Shown: piece after piece, positions 30,764 to 45,000 of the stretch | Numbering within the stretch: the first letter of the stretch is position 1 | Layout: every line of letters begins with the position of its first letter | Origin: Saturnia japonica | Taxonomy: Eukaryota > Arthropoda > Insecta > Lepidoptera > Saturniidae | DNA: 64,000 bases | Assembly: GCA_033032175.1 (NCBI GenBank) | Contig: CM065329.1 | Coordinates: 11,910,985 to 11,974,984 of the forward strand | Direction of reading: 5' to 3' | The notes under the pieces: generated by a model | Told to the model about the DNA's origin: nothing | Seen by the model: only the letters and a program-made list of their open reading frames with translations | The model's database searches: none | Made by a program: the position numbers and the translations under genes

Positions 30764-31547
30764 TGTTGGCGACAGAACTGTTATTTTTGTGTCTTGTGTT
30801 AAGTTATTATGTGATATTATTGTGTTTATGTGTTATGTACTATGTGTTATGATAAAATAGATTGATATGGATGATATTATAGACAAATGTTAGCGACTAC
30901 GCTACATTATAAGTTGAATGTTATGTATTAAGTTGTATATAAATGCTTATGTATTGTGTGTCACATATATGGAAATAGAATTAATATAGAATAGATAAAT
31001 GCATAGAATAAGTCAATAGAGTAAAGATATTCAATGTTATAGAAACTTTACGAACGGAAAACGGTGATGCCGCCCGTAAATTGCATTGTTTTTGGCTTAT
31101 GTACGGAATATGTACTTGATGTATATAATATGTGAATGCTCAATGGATAGGTAATACGACAAGGAATATTTTTTACATATAACATGTATACACAAGATAT
31201 ATAATGAAAGAAATATAGAGAGATTAACAGGTCAACCAAAGTGAAAACTTAAATTAAAATACGAATTTAAGCGGGGCTCTCTTTACGGTCACTCTCCGAA
31301 CTACTTAAGCTTGAAGAGGTGCCGTATTGGGCACGGTGCAATTCAACGAGTCTACAAGTAACAACAAGAAGAAAGCTTTGGTCGTCCTGCGAACAATTAA
31401 TTGAAGATTTCGACTTTCATTGAAGACCCGACACCTCAAGCGGTCGTGCATTATTAACAACTACTACAAAAACAAAACGCCCGTCCAAACCTGGGAAGCG
31501 TTACACCCCCCTCCCTCACGCAGAGGGGAAGTAACGCGTACCCAACA
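30764..31547 (-). mobile_element. Solo LTR (copy 2), inverted relative to copy 1
   Basis: 784 bp; plus strand TGTTGGCGACAG...GTACCCAACA, the reverse complement of copy 1 at 23562-24434. Flanked by the 5-mer GTTTA (30759-30763 and 31548-31552), so it is an independent insertion. It is slightly shorter than copy 1 through internal deletions, including most of the GC-rich start. Confidence 0.88.
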
Positions 31548-31552
31548 GTTTA

Positions 31553-32280
31553 TCTATACTGTATGTGGCATGACTGATCACAACTTCGCGGTGGCGCGGT
31601 TGGTGAGATCTACCAATTAATCCGGATAGTTTTGTTTTTCAAAAAAGCTTAAAAGTAGATTTTAGTTCATTTTGGAAGTTTTTAAAAAAATACAATTTTG
31701 AATCAACTTCTGTACTAATGGCGATATAACAATTAATCGATTTTTTAACTAAGTTAATACAATTATTGGCTCTATTTGAAAATCGATACTATAAATGTTT
31801 TTAAATATTTTTCATTTGTCCTTCGCTATAGTGTTGCTACTTTAGTCACTTTTTAGTTAGATTTAGCCTCGTTTTGAGACTTGGCAGCTAGATCCCTAAA
31901 AATATATCGGTAGGTAAATAATTTAGCTACTTTTAAATTTATGTAGTTAATTAATGTATAATAATGAATGTATTCTTTTATTTTTTAAATACAAATGTAT
32001 GAAAAGTTAAAAAAGTTTGTGGCGCCTCATTCGCCACTATTTTTGTACTGGCTGTTTCTAATGGTTAATATTAAAAAATACTCAAGTGATGAGTGATGAC
32101 ATATCGGGAAGATATAAAAAATTCAGACTGTTGTTTTCACGTCACGTTATGTACTAAAACCTGTATTATTTTATTACAAAGTAAATGTGCTATAGCCCTA
32201 CTGACTAGCATTATTATTAAACCCGCCTCATTCGCCACTATTTATTCAATACCCCTTTTTGTTATTCTATTTACACTTTA
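31553..32280. other. AT-rich intergenic sequence
   Basis: The words 'gcctcattcgccactatttt' near 32023 and 32224 form a short direct repeat about 200 bp apart. No gene recognised. Confidence 0.35.
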
Positions 32281-32803
32281 AGCCGTCTCCACAGGCTTGG
32301 CGTTTGCCACAAACACCGAGAATCACCAAACACGTGCCATACACCGACCACAATCACCCAACACAAACACGGCATCCCCATGCTTGGCGAACGTGTTAGT
32401 ATATTCCGGTTAGGCAAACAAGGCGGACGTCGAGCTTGTGGCAGCGATTACTTTCGGGTTGACCTAATTTTATTTTAAACAAAAGGCAAAATGAAATTGA
32501 ACGAAAAAAAAGGAAAAGACGACGATGGTGGATGATAAAAATTAATAAGAATAATAACAACTAGCAACTTCGTCCACCGCCCGCAAGCTCGCGCGTACAA
32601 CTGATTGCTTACAAGCGTTTGGATACATCGAAAACATGTTTGTCGAACACCATTTGATTTGTGCACAAAAACCGACACCGACTCTGATCGCTGGCAAACA
32701 CAAACAAAAACAGGCAAACACAAGCAAACACCTATCCACACGTTTGTGTTTGCTGTTTTGTGTTTGATGTTTGCCATTGTATGCCAATCCTGTGGAGGCG
32801 GCT
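32281..32803. mobile_element. Harbinger-like MITE upstream of CCT7
   Basis: Starts 'agccgtctccacaggcttgg' and ends with the inverted match 'ccaatcctgtggaggcggct'. Flanked by the 3-mer TTA (32278-32280 and 32804-32806). A 3-bp TWA duplication fits the PIF/Harbinger superfamily. 523 bp, no transposase; ORFs inside are repeats of 'caaacac' words. Confidence 0.78.
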
Positions 32804-32806
32804 TTA

Positions 32807-33045
32807 CAGTTACTTTCTGTGCTTATTCACTTCTAGCTACATTTGCAGTTGTTATTCAATTTTCTAAATCTAGCAACATTCTCGGTACGATTTAGCTACT
32901 AGAAATAGCTACTACCTACTAGTGTTCCTTTGCCGAGGTGGCTACTAAAAAAATTGGTAATTATTGCAACACTGCGTTGAACGTCAAAAATGTCAAAATT
33001 GACCATTTAGTTTTGGTTTTTGGTTGAAAGGAAAAAAATATCAAA
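32807..33045 (+). promoter_or_regulatory. Probable CCT7 promoter and 5' UTR
   Basis: The 239 bp between the MITE and the CCT7 ATG. The ATG lies in 'tatcaaaATGg', an acceptable insect start context. No TATA box is evident. Confidence 0.45.
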
Positions 33046-33048
33046 ATG
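33046..33048 (+). CDS. CCT7: CCT7 coding exon 1 (start codon only)
   Basis: ATG followed at once by the donor GTAAAT. The next codon (CAA, Gln2) starts exon 2 after an 1880-bp intron. In exon 2 and just before it no in-frame ATG could replace it. Confidence 0.82.
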
Positions 33049-36000
33049 GTAAATAAACTTTAATTTTCTTCTATAATCCTTTAGTGTTACGCCATTTAAA
33101 TTTTAATAGTACAATTTTAGTAATGTTCTTGTTTCAATATAAAGTATATTTCCTGTGATATATGTGTAATTTAAGGCTTTATGTGTTTTAAAACCCTAGA
33201 AATTTTAATCTATTTAGATGTGTATTTACTGTAAAATAATGTTAGATATTATCATGAGGGGTATGAAAAATCTGCATTTATTCATTAATAAATGTAACGT
33301 AATTGAAATTAGTCGTATTACTCTGTATTACTACAAAGTTGTCGGCATTTTTCATGGCGATCTTCAATTGTCTATGAACCGCCACCATCTGTGCATGTGA
33401 CTATTAAATAATCACATAAAACCTCTAAAATGCGTATTAAATTGAACAAGAAATGTTATAATTGAACTAAAATTACGATTTGGAAACATTACAAGATCAC
33501 AAGATTCGAGTTTGTATGGTATATTTGGGTTATAGCTAACGTGACCATACGTCCCATTATGGGCGGAAAGTTCGGCTTTCAGGCAGTCTATCCTGTTGTC
33601 CCCAGCAAGAGTCAAAATGTCCCACTTTTGCTAACAAATCAAACGATAATTTAAATAACAAAAATAAGTATAAGGTTTTGACTTTATGGTTGATTATCTA
33701 TTGAACAAAACAAACATTTTAGTGCTAACACTGTCAACTATATGAACTTTCGTATAATTATTTTTTCTACATTTTATGTCTGTCAGGAAGAGTAACACTT
33801 GAATGCATAGAATATGGACAAGTGAATAAATACAGCAAAGTATCGCACTTCTGAGAGCAGTTTGATTAGTAAGACCAACAAAACATGTAATCCGCTGTAT
33901 TCTCAGTTTAAATCTAGAAGTGATATTTTAAAACAGATTCGCTCCGAGGGGCTTTGTGGACAATAAGACAAGATCAAAAAGCACTAAAAAATAGTTACCA
34001 AATTATATAGGCATCTCGCTTGCCTGTCCAGTTCCAACCTTAAGATGAAAACTAAGAATTTTATAGCAATTGTATTGGAAGCTGTGCTACTTTTCCTAGG
34101 CTTAAAATATTGTAATTTTCATCTAGTCTACTTTCAATACTCCTTTTCACTAGAGAAAAAACCTTATGACATAAATAAACATCAACTTTTAACCCATTAC
34201 TACGGATGGACATTGAAATAATAAAACAGATATATAGTGTAAACTCTTTATAACGATAAACTCCCTATAATGTTGAAGTGAGCCCAACTTGGTTGGTTTG
34301 CGTTAAAACCCACATATTGAAACACTCTTTATAGCGATACCCCATTTTCTATTACGAAGAAATGTGTAGGAAGACGATTCCACCACATATCTAGATATGA
34401 ATAGAATACATAAAATAATACAAAACAAGTACTGGCATAGCAAAAAACGTCAGACAAAGTTATCAGACTATATGTGTAAACAATAATTTATAAGCATTTA
34501 TTATCTAAGACATACATATTAAAAATTCTTGTTAATTTGGTTGTTTTTTTGTTCACTCCATATAATGATAACTCTCTATAACGACAAAAAATGCTAAGTC
34601 CCTTGAGTTTCGTTATAAAGAGTTTACACTGTATTGTGAATGAATAACAAAACTGTTTCTTGTAGATTGTATAAAAATTAATCTTTTAAGATAGTGTGTA
34701 ACTACAATTATAATAACTACATCGGACTACTTACTCAAAATAGGGAACTTTATCACACTGTCTTTTTTTATTTATTGAATTAATACCCCTCTAGAAAATT
34801 TGCAATAAATTTTTTTTTTATCTATTTAAAACTTGTAATTAATGACTTAATGAGTGAGTTTAATATTAAATATATTTGTTTTTATTGCGTATTGTATCCT
34901 TTTATATAATATAATAATTTTTTTCCAGCAACCACAAATCTTGCTGTTAAGAGAGGGCACAGATCAGACCCAGGGTAAACCACAGCTCATATCAAACATC
35001 AACGCCTGCCAGCTGGTTGTTGATGCTGTAAGTTGTCTAAATTTTATTACTTATACACTATGGATTTCAAATGAGATAATAACCACATTTTATTTTAACT
35101 TCACTCACTACTTACCAAAATTGTAATGCTAGCAAAAGAAAACATAATATAAAGTAAAACAGTATCTTACTGTTTGCAGTTTTGGTGTATTTTAAACCTT
35201 ATTCTTATTGTAACCTTTCTTATTATGTTTATGTTAGGAGTGAAATTAAGTGACAGGATAAGTAATAGTGTGATATGAGAATGTTGTGGTGTAAAAGATT
35301 TCAAAAGAATATATAGTCAGAGGGATTGTTTAGATGGTTTTGGCATGTAGAGAGGATGAGTGAAAGAAATTTTATTTTATTTTTTTGTTAAATATCTCCT
35401 ATCATTTTGAAATAAGAATGACTAGACATATAACATCAATGTGAATGGGAATGTTGGTAATAAAAGGTGTAGACAAAAGTCCCACAATCAAATAGGGGAT
35501 GTTTTGAAGAAAGGTCAGGTTAAGAGTACTCTGAACCGATAAGCATGTTGGAAAGATTAATGAATGTTGAAGAAGTGAAATTTATATGTCAGGATTATAG
35601 CAAATGGAAAGATGTGGTATCTACCTACCCTGTTGTATTAGTACCTACCATAGAAAAAACCTAACTAACTAACCATAGTACTTACCATAGAAAAAAAAAA
35701 TTCAATACAAACAATTCTTTTATGTGATTAAAAGAAGGAACTTCAAAAAATTTCTTTTTTCTTTGATCCATTTTTGAAATCCATCACAAAAAAAGGGGTG
35801 TTATAGTTTAATGTGTGTATCTGTGTGTCTGTCTGTGGTATTCTAGCTCACAAATGTTTGATTTGATATCATTTTTTTTTGTTGTTCAGCCATTTCAAGA
35901 TTATCAGCTCTTTTGTAGTTGATATATAGATGTGAGCGTGTTCCACAGATCGGATTTAGCCGATGCTGCCGTGTCATCTAGAATCTGTAGAATACGTAAC

Positions 36001-39000
36001 TCCTCACCAACTTACAGCAGAGATATTGTGTTTGGGCTCATTGAATGGTCTCAATGTATAGGTTACTTATGTGGGGGGCTTATTACATTTTAAATTTACC
36101 TTGTAAACTGTAATATCTCTTGAAATTTAAAATATTAGTATAGAAGTACATAAATAAATGTAATTTTTTTATTGTTAATTGATATCCTTCCTATTTTTAT
36201 TTCAGGTCCGCACAACACTTGGCCCAAGGGGCATGGACAAGCTGATAGTGGACCATAGCGGCAAGGCAGTGATTTCAAATGATGGAGCTACCATCATGAA
36301 GGTAATCATTTGAGCTCAACTTTAGATGCCTTTGAGTTTTGACTCCAAATTTTTTTTAACAATTAGATCACTTTTTATTTATTATAAAGCTAAATATAAA
36401 ATTTCATACTAAGAAAACAAATATTTTCTGAGAATAATTTTTTTAATAGAATTTTCTGTAAATTGGACAATACAAATGCCAGTTTTTAACACATGTTATA
36501 AAGTTTACTTTTGCAACAGAAGTTTCAACCATATTGCATAAATCACTCAAGTTTCTAAACATTTGTTTTTAGATATGTAATACTTCTTCTTTTATATATA
36601 TAAACCATTGTTTAAAATTTTTATATTTATAAAATTTAATTAAAGATATAATAAACTCAAAATTAGAAATTTTATCTAAAATTTTGTTTCCACACTTTTT
36701 CCTTCAGTGTTATTACTTCACCCCTCCTCTCCCTCCCCAATCATATTGAATAGTCCGATTCAGGGTAGTGTAATCTAAAGTCCATCATACTTTTGAGTGA
36801 GATGCATAAGGATTATGGGCTATGGTGGTTTTAAGACTAACCATAAAGAAATTGGCTTAGTTAAAGAAGCATAATTTACTAGAAATTACTAATAACTAAC
36901 TAATTTACTTAAAGATGATAGCCTAGTGGTACATGTGTGGTATATACAGATGTATATTAAAATCTTATTTCTTCAGGGCATGACCTTTCAAAATTAATTC
37001 TAAATTTTGATTTTTCCCTTTCAGCTGTTGGATATTGTGCACCCGGCTGCAAAGACATTAGTGGATATTGCTAAATCTCAGGATGCTGAGGTGAGTCAGT
37101 GTTTGTCACTCCCGATTTGGGTTCTCAACCATACTACAACATAATATAGTAGTATTGTATTTCGGATACATCGTTTTTAAGGATATTCATTACACAAGAA
37201 TACTAAATTTTAGTTGGATGGATAAAAAGATTTTTATGACACTTTTTGTAGACAAAAAATTCTCGAAGGATTATTTTTTGTAGCTTATATTGATACAATT
37301 TGAATATAATCAGCCAAAAAAAACATTGACAACCCTACTTACAGTGTAATTAAATTATGGCTTTAACTTATTGACTAACTAGCGGGCTAAATAGTCTTTT
37401 AATTGATTGGTGTTTAGTGAAGATTATGATTTGTGTTCAGGTTGGTGATGGTACTACTTCTGTGGTGATCTTAGCTGGTGAACTTCTGAAGAGATTGAGA
37501 CCTTTTGTCGAAGAAGGTTAGTTTTGTACTATCGTGAACAAGTTCTCTTCATATTTCCACAATGGTCTATTATCTATACTTAAGATTGATTTAAATTTAG
37601 TAAAAAAGAATTGCAAGCCTATGATTATAAACATACGGATCCAATTTCTGAAATGGTTGTGTGGATTCAAAGATTAAATATGAGGCGTTTTACATAAATA
37701 CGATTTAAGAATTTATGGCATTGTTTCTAATGTTGTACTTGTGACCCCAGTAATTAAACAAAATTTACCATTAATGACAACCTGATAGTATGTCATCACA
37801 AAATAATATTAAATGTACTTGAAAATAATATTTTTAATATTATAATCATCATTAATAGCTTAATAGTTAATGAAACGTAAATAACATGTTCTAAAAAATA
37901 TTGGCCATTAATATACGTAAAAAAAAGTCTCCGATAGCATATATCTATCTCTTATAAATAAGTCAGGATAAGGTGTTTTGAATTTATTTTTTTGTTGAAG
38001 ATTAAAATTTCATTTATGAGCATTATTTTTAAACAAAAGTTACTTCAACATAAAGACAATATTATGAAGATAAACTTTGTCTTTTACAGCATGTTATTTG
38101 GATGCATAGTTTGAAAGATAATGCAAAATTAAAATAATTCAACACTCGGCTCGGGTCTTTGTCTATATTAGTAGTGGCGCGAACAATTCGTGTGATGTCG
38201 CGATGTGACCATCTGGCCGCCCGATAAAAATATTATCTATACTGAAGTAATTAGAAATCATCAATCAGTGATTTCTTCTAAATTATGTGCAGCTGAAAAA
38301 GACAAAAAAAAAATCAAACCAAAAATCAAAATAATCTTTATTCAATTTAGACCCTAAAAAGGCACTTATGATTGTCAAAACACTACTGCCAGTTCGGAAA
38401 ATATCCCAGACATTGAGAAGAACCAGTAAGAAACTCGATCGGGTCGGAAACTCCACGTGAATCCCAAGTTGAGAAGCAGTGATCTATGGTATTACATGGT
38501 AGCATAAATTTATGAAGAAAATTTTTGAATCTGGAAGATTTTTTAAACTTTTTTATTGTAGGTGTCCACCCTCGGATCATCGTGCGCGCCGTGCGCACAG
38601 CGGCGAAGCTTGCCGTAGATAAGGTTAAAGAGCTGGCGGTGAAAATTGAAAAGAAATCACCAGAGGAACAGAAGTATGTTTTTATTTATAAACTTTCATA
38701 TTTCCTTTGTGGGATTTTATGGTGGTATGTGCTCGTATTTTGTTGGGCTTACTTCGTTTATGTAATTCAAGCCGATGATTAAAAACAGAAGGATCCATAT
38801 GCTGAATTTGCGGTGTGGACTCAAATGATAGTAGACATGAGGCTTGTTATAAAACAATATCATCAATACATAGTATAAAAGAAAGTCGTTATCCGTGTCC
38901 GTCTGTTTGTTCACTTTCTTCTTCTAAACCATGTAACGGATTTTTATGTGGTTATCACTGTCATTTAGAGGTTTTTAGGGCAGGGGTGTATAAGCAATAC

Positions 39001-42000
39001 ATTCCAATTAAGGTTTTTATAGTAGAGAAAATCCAATGTTTTGTAATCAAGTTATAAAAAATCAATTTTCCGGTGCTTTTGCTGGCTATACCTTAGGATA
39101 TACATTAAAATAATGTACTAAAAATTTTAGTTCTTCAAAAAACCTACAGAAAAGACTGTGATGGCATAACTCGTATCTCCTAAGATTGACTTGTAGTAAA
39201 CATTTTTAAATTAAAAAAATGTGTTTGTGTACCAGAGTACACAGGTAAGAAGTGAAACTTCTTTACGACATATCATTTTCTACTATTTGCAACTTCACGA
39301 AAATGGGGTAGATAAAGGCTTAAAGCCTTAAGAAAAACAATTTTTTCCGTATTAAATTAAAGCTATTTTATTATTATAGACATGCATACAATTAATGAGT
39401 AATTTATTTTATCATTATTCTTATTATAATATCATTGCTATTTATTTATTGTATTATATTTACAAGTTATGAATAAATAATTGGAATTATCTTTTCAAAG
39501 TAATACAATTATATGATGACAGTTAATCTTGTAGAAATGCAACGATTTTATAAAATTAAAAATGAATAAATAAATCATTAAAAACGAATAATTAAAAAAG
39601 ATTTATGTATACATATTTTTATTTTCTAATCGTGTTTTGTTTTATTTTTAAATTATTATTTAATTTATATTTTTTATTGTTTTTAGAATTAATAATGTTC
39701 ACTAGATTTACAGTCATATTTATTAATACTTGCTAATTTTAACAGATTTATATACATTCACTGATACTTACAATCAAAAAGTGAGGTTAACCTCAAATAA
39801 ATATTAAAATCATGCTCATACGTGTTGAATTTATAAAACGAAATATATAATCACTCTCACTTTTCTTGTAAATTCACTTAAATTTGAATAAGTCTTTTTA
39901 TTTTATCACTTTCAAATTAATATATTGTTATTCTTATTTCAAACCAAACTTCAAAACGAATATATTGTTGTTATTATAATAATATATTACATTATATTCT
40001 TTACGTCACTATACTAAACTTTGATAAAAAAAGCAACATGGCGCGTAACCGAAAAACGTGACGATTGCTACAAAAATTTCTCCCATACGTCGATAAAGAA
40101 GTTTCACTTCAAAAATAATTAAAAGTATTAAATACTTTCTTGTGAAACTATTTTCTCCAATTCAGTATTAATCCTTATCCAGATAAACATATTAGATGAC
40201 TGGGGCATTTAATGTATATTAAAATTGCCCTTTACTGTAGATCATTTAAATGAATACCGTAGTAGATATTACGGATTCAAAATTATGCGCAACCAAAGAA
40301 ATCACTCGCAGCGAAACGGTTGACCGGCACTTTGCACCTATGATGAATTGCGCGTCGCTAACTATGCACACTTTTCGTAACTATGAAGTTATGAATTATC
40401 AATACTAAAGCGATAAACCCTAAATCATGCTTTTTTAAACATGTAATATGTACACCATTTTGTAAATTGCACTCGTGCGAAGCTGGTGCGGGTCACTAGT
40501 AAATCTATATTAAAAACAATTTTTGATGTAAATTTTCTAACATAAGTCTGTATAATATCTACCAATAAACTTATATTTGTAATTCTAAAATAATAAATGA
40601 TGATATTTGTATTTGATTACATTGACAACTCCATACATGAAGTGAAGAACTCACCATACTTCACTTTGATTAATCTCTTGATGATATATGTCGTCAGGGA
40701 ACTTCTACGCAAGTGCGCCGAGACAGCGATGTCGTCCAAACTGATACACAGGCAGAAGGATCATTTCTCGAAGATGGTGGTTGACGCTGTGCTATCCCTG
40801 GACGCTCCCCTGCTACCGCTGGACATGATCGGTGAGTAAATCTTTGTGCTAAAACAAAGCTTGAATATCCATCTGTACTATCTAAGAAATGCCAAGTGTG
40901 GGTGCTGTAGGACTTCGGGGTCTGAATTGAGAGACCACTAAATATGTGTATTTCTCGTCGTAGCGTCTTGCTTTGATTAGCCGGTGGTTGTCCTGCTGTC
41001 TAAGGAGCCACCTCCACGAGCGGATATCGTCGTGACGGATCGCTGCGTTACTAAAACGACTCGTCGCGATTCCCAACGGATTGATGCGTGTTCAGAACAA
41101 GGTTGTTTTATTGAAAATAGGGAAATCAGAAGTTTCAATAGTTCTGTTTTGTGGGGAGTGCGCTACGAGTAGGTCGTGTCTCGCGGTGGACGCGCAGTGA
41201 GTCGTTGACGTTTTCCTCGTCAATGTCACTTGTTGCATAGCGGCGATAATGTCTCCGTGTTGCCTCCACACGTTTATAGAGTCTTCATATAACGAAGGGG
41301 CAGGAAGATAATGTCGCCGCGACAAATTTGCTCGTGGAGGTGGCACCTAAGGGGCCATTTATTATGTGATTTTGATACATTCTTCCACAATGCTTGCTTA
41401 CTTTCAGGCTGACAAAACTTCTGATAAAGCTTTATATGAAAAACAGATTCCCAGGCAAAAAGAATATAAAGTAAATCAATCTATCTATATTATACATATA
41501 TAAAAGGATAACAAACTGACTGACTGACATAACATGACAAGCGGGTTTCTTTTACATTGTAGATGAGCACTAAGGAAGGATTTTTGTAAATTTTACCGCT
41601 ATGGTGGTGAAAAAGTGGATGAAAGTTTGTCATTTTTGAAGATATGTCTATGAAAATTGATAATTAGCAATTAAGTTAGACAGTAAAAAGATGGACATAG
41701 CTAACTATGATGCGAGCGAATCCGCGGGAAAATCTCTAATCGATCGTAAAAGAAATAGCTGGTTTTATTAACAATGAATTGTGTTTACAGGTATAAAAAA
41801 GGTATCAGGAGGTGCTCTAGAAGATTCTTTTCTGGTCGCTGGAGTGGCTTTCAAAAAGACATTTTCCTATGCTGGTTTCGAGATGCAGCCCAAGAGTTAT
41901 GACAACTGCAAGATTGCTCTCCTGAATATCGAGTTGGAATTGAAAGCCGAGAGGGACAATGCTGAGGTAAATAGTTTCTGAAGATTCATATATTGTATTC

Positions 42001-45000
42001 TGAGGTCATTTTTGCATTGGTCAACCACAAACACATTCTAAGTGATGTTTTTTAAGGCTGGCGTCCACTAGGCGGGACACATCGCAATGGAAAAATCTGC
42101 CTGCCTATGTTTTGTATGAAACCTCGTGCACTGCGTTACAGCTCGTCCCGCCCTGATCCGTCGGCTGTTGTCGTACAAGTTCGTGCGCGACTGTCCTATG
42201 TTTCCGACAGACGTTGGCGTGGGTGCGGTATTAATCTAGTGCAATTGCTTAACGTAGACGCGCACTCACAGTACACTAAAGTTAACAGTACCAAGTCTTC
42301 ATATAAATTGCAGAAACTAAATCTAGTTAAACTTTAGTATGTCATTTATAACTAACTATACAAAGAGCTATCTATGTTCGTAGTTTCTCTGAAGGATAGA
42401 ATCAGAAATGATGTAATCAGATGGAAAACTAGGGTTATCAATAAAGCTCAAAGGATTTGCTTGTTGAAGTGGCAGTGAGGTGGCCACATATGCAGAAAAA
42501 CGGATAACTGATGGAGAAGACGAGTTCTGGAATGGATACTGCGTTTAGGTAAAATAGATGTGCTACAACCCGTGCAGGTTGGCTGGATTTGACTGGATGT
42601 GAACGACCAAGATCCGTTCCAGTGGCGATCTTTGGGGAGGCCTATGTCCAGATGTGGACAGATACAATGATGAAATGGAGGTTACCGTAAAACTGTGGCC
42701 ATGGAGTCCGGGCCATGTGACTGTGTTATGACGTTTCAGAAAATTATGTATCCTCTGTATTGTATATGGTATTTCAGGTATTGATTATACCAATATTATT
42801 TTAGATACGAGTGGATAATGTGAAAGAATACCAGAAAGTGGTAGATGCGGAATGGCAGATCCTGTATGACAAGCTTGCCGCATTGCATAAGAGCGGAGCC
42901 AATGTTGTGCTCAGCAGGCTGCCAATCGGTGATGTCGCCACACAATACTTTGCTGATCGGTGAGTTTAAAACCAACACTGAATTATGCTATCTAATTACT
43001 TTCGTTACGTTCCTTGTGACAAGTTGATTGAATGATGTCGTTACAACAATTCAAGCAATAAGTGTATTTTGGATGTTTAGGGATTTGGTTTGGAAGTTTC
43101 TAGAAAAACAAGCCAATGATTATAAACAAACGGATCCAATTTCTGAAGTGGTTATGTGGATGCATTTAATACATATGAGGCTTGTATAATAAGTTTTTTC
43201 AGGATTCAGATAACACAATTAAAAACGTACTTCTTGTCTATACCGCCTCGAATTCTAAACTGAACTCTGATCAGTCTTGCTTATATACCCATTAGAAAAA
43301 AAGGACTTTCTAGAAGTTGTTGATAAAACTTGATTTTTCTTTACAGATCAATAGTAGACTTAAATTGATGGTAATGTTTTATGGTGCCACCGTCATAACA
43401 GTCGTGTGTTTTGGTGTTGGTTCACAGTGACATGTTCTGCGCGGGGCGAGTCACCGAAGAGGACATGAAGAGGACGCAGCGCGCGTGCGGCGGCGCGGTC
43501 CTCTCCTCGGTCCGGGAGCTGGAGTCCGCGGCGCTCGGCAGCTGCGAACACTTCACCGAGCGGCAGGTCGGCCCCGATAGATATAACCTATTCACAGGTC
43601 AGTTATCCAATGTCACATACATATCAAAACATTTCACATAATTTCGACAATGGAAAAACGTACGTTTGATTAACTGTCGACATTGTTACTTATACCCGTA
43701 TATAGTAGTGAAAACGCCGTTTACATTTTACGTAAATAAGTTGGAAGTCAAACTCACTATTTAGATATTTACTAAACAGTGGTCGTACTTACAGTTTTTA
43801 TTCTTTTTATCACTCATTGTTTCCACTTGGTTGTCCAAAACAGAACTCTCCTGGCTTGGAACACAGCTTGCTTATATACCGAAATCACTAAGCAAGGTCT
43901 TGTAATTTACGACATCGTTTAAAAGGGGAAGTGTTCTATTCTTGGACCATTTATTATTGGTCTATGCAAAAGGAAGGATAAACTTTGAATGTGTGAGTAA
44001 ATACAGTGCTTTTCGTACCGACGAATATTTGATGTTTTGAGTAGATTTTAGACGTTTCCAGATATTTCGAGTTTATACATATTGTAACAATATATTACGG
44101 CCACTGAATGATATAAGTTTCTAGGTCCTGATTTTAGGCCCTGTTGGTAGGGGGACCTTCTACCTTTCTTATCTTCTCTTCTTGTTTTATAGTTAGTGTC
44201 CCAATCCACAGGATGCCCGGCCGCGAAGACCTGCACGTTGATACTCCGCGGCGGTGCCGAGCAGTTCCTAGAGGAGACGGAGCGCTCGCTGCACGACGCC
44301 ATCATGATAGTCAGGCGGACAATCAAGAACGACGCCGTGGTCGCCGGTGGCGGCGCCATCGACATGGAGCTCTCGCGGCACCTTCGCGAGTTCTCGAAGA
44401 CTGTGCCTGGGAAGGAGCAACTACTGCTGGCAGCCGCTGCGAGGGCTCTCGAGGCGATACCGCGTCAGCTCGCTGACAACGCCGGTCTCGACGCCACCAC
44501 GCTCCTCAACAAGCTGCGTCAGAAGCACCACCAGGGTAATCACACCATACATGCAATGATGACTTAGTTGTAGCATGTAGAAACACTACATCGATCGAAC
44601 ATTAAATCCCTGTAGTGAGACTGAGCTTTCAATGAAGGGAAACATCATGATGAAACCATGGTATGGTGATAGGATATTTTTAATAGACTCCAAATAAAAG
44701 GACTAATTTAGATGGTTCTTTTTTCGTTGGAAAGGGAATGCCTCTAAGGTGTTCCAGTTTTAATTTCATTGGCATTGAACTGGAACTTTGAAGACGCACC
44801 AGGGAACTCTTCAAAATAATAGAAATCGGTTTTCTTTTGTGTCAAAAATTGTCTTGTTTTTTCCTCGCCTGGCTAGTCTACCACCCTCAAGTTGAAAGTT
44901 GTTGCCATAGTTCTGGCAGCTGTGCTTGTCCACGGAAGAGCCACATTACACAATAATTATTAGTAGGATTCTGTCTCATCTATCCTGCAACTGCTATGAT

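Noticed and set aside
30661..30852. Hydrophobic 63-codon plus-strand ORF
   Set aside because: Runs across the border of the solo LTR (30764) and is made of AT-rich codons; no family.
32475..32895. Cysteine-rich ORFs on both strands
   Set aside because: They lie within the Harbinger-like MITE and consist of repeated 'caaacac' words.
44048..44365. Minus-strand ORF over CCT7 exon 11
   Set aside because: Shadow of the highly conserved GC-rich CCT7 exon.
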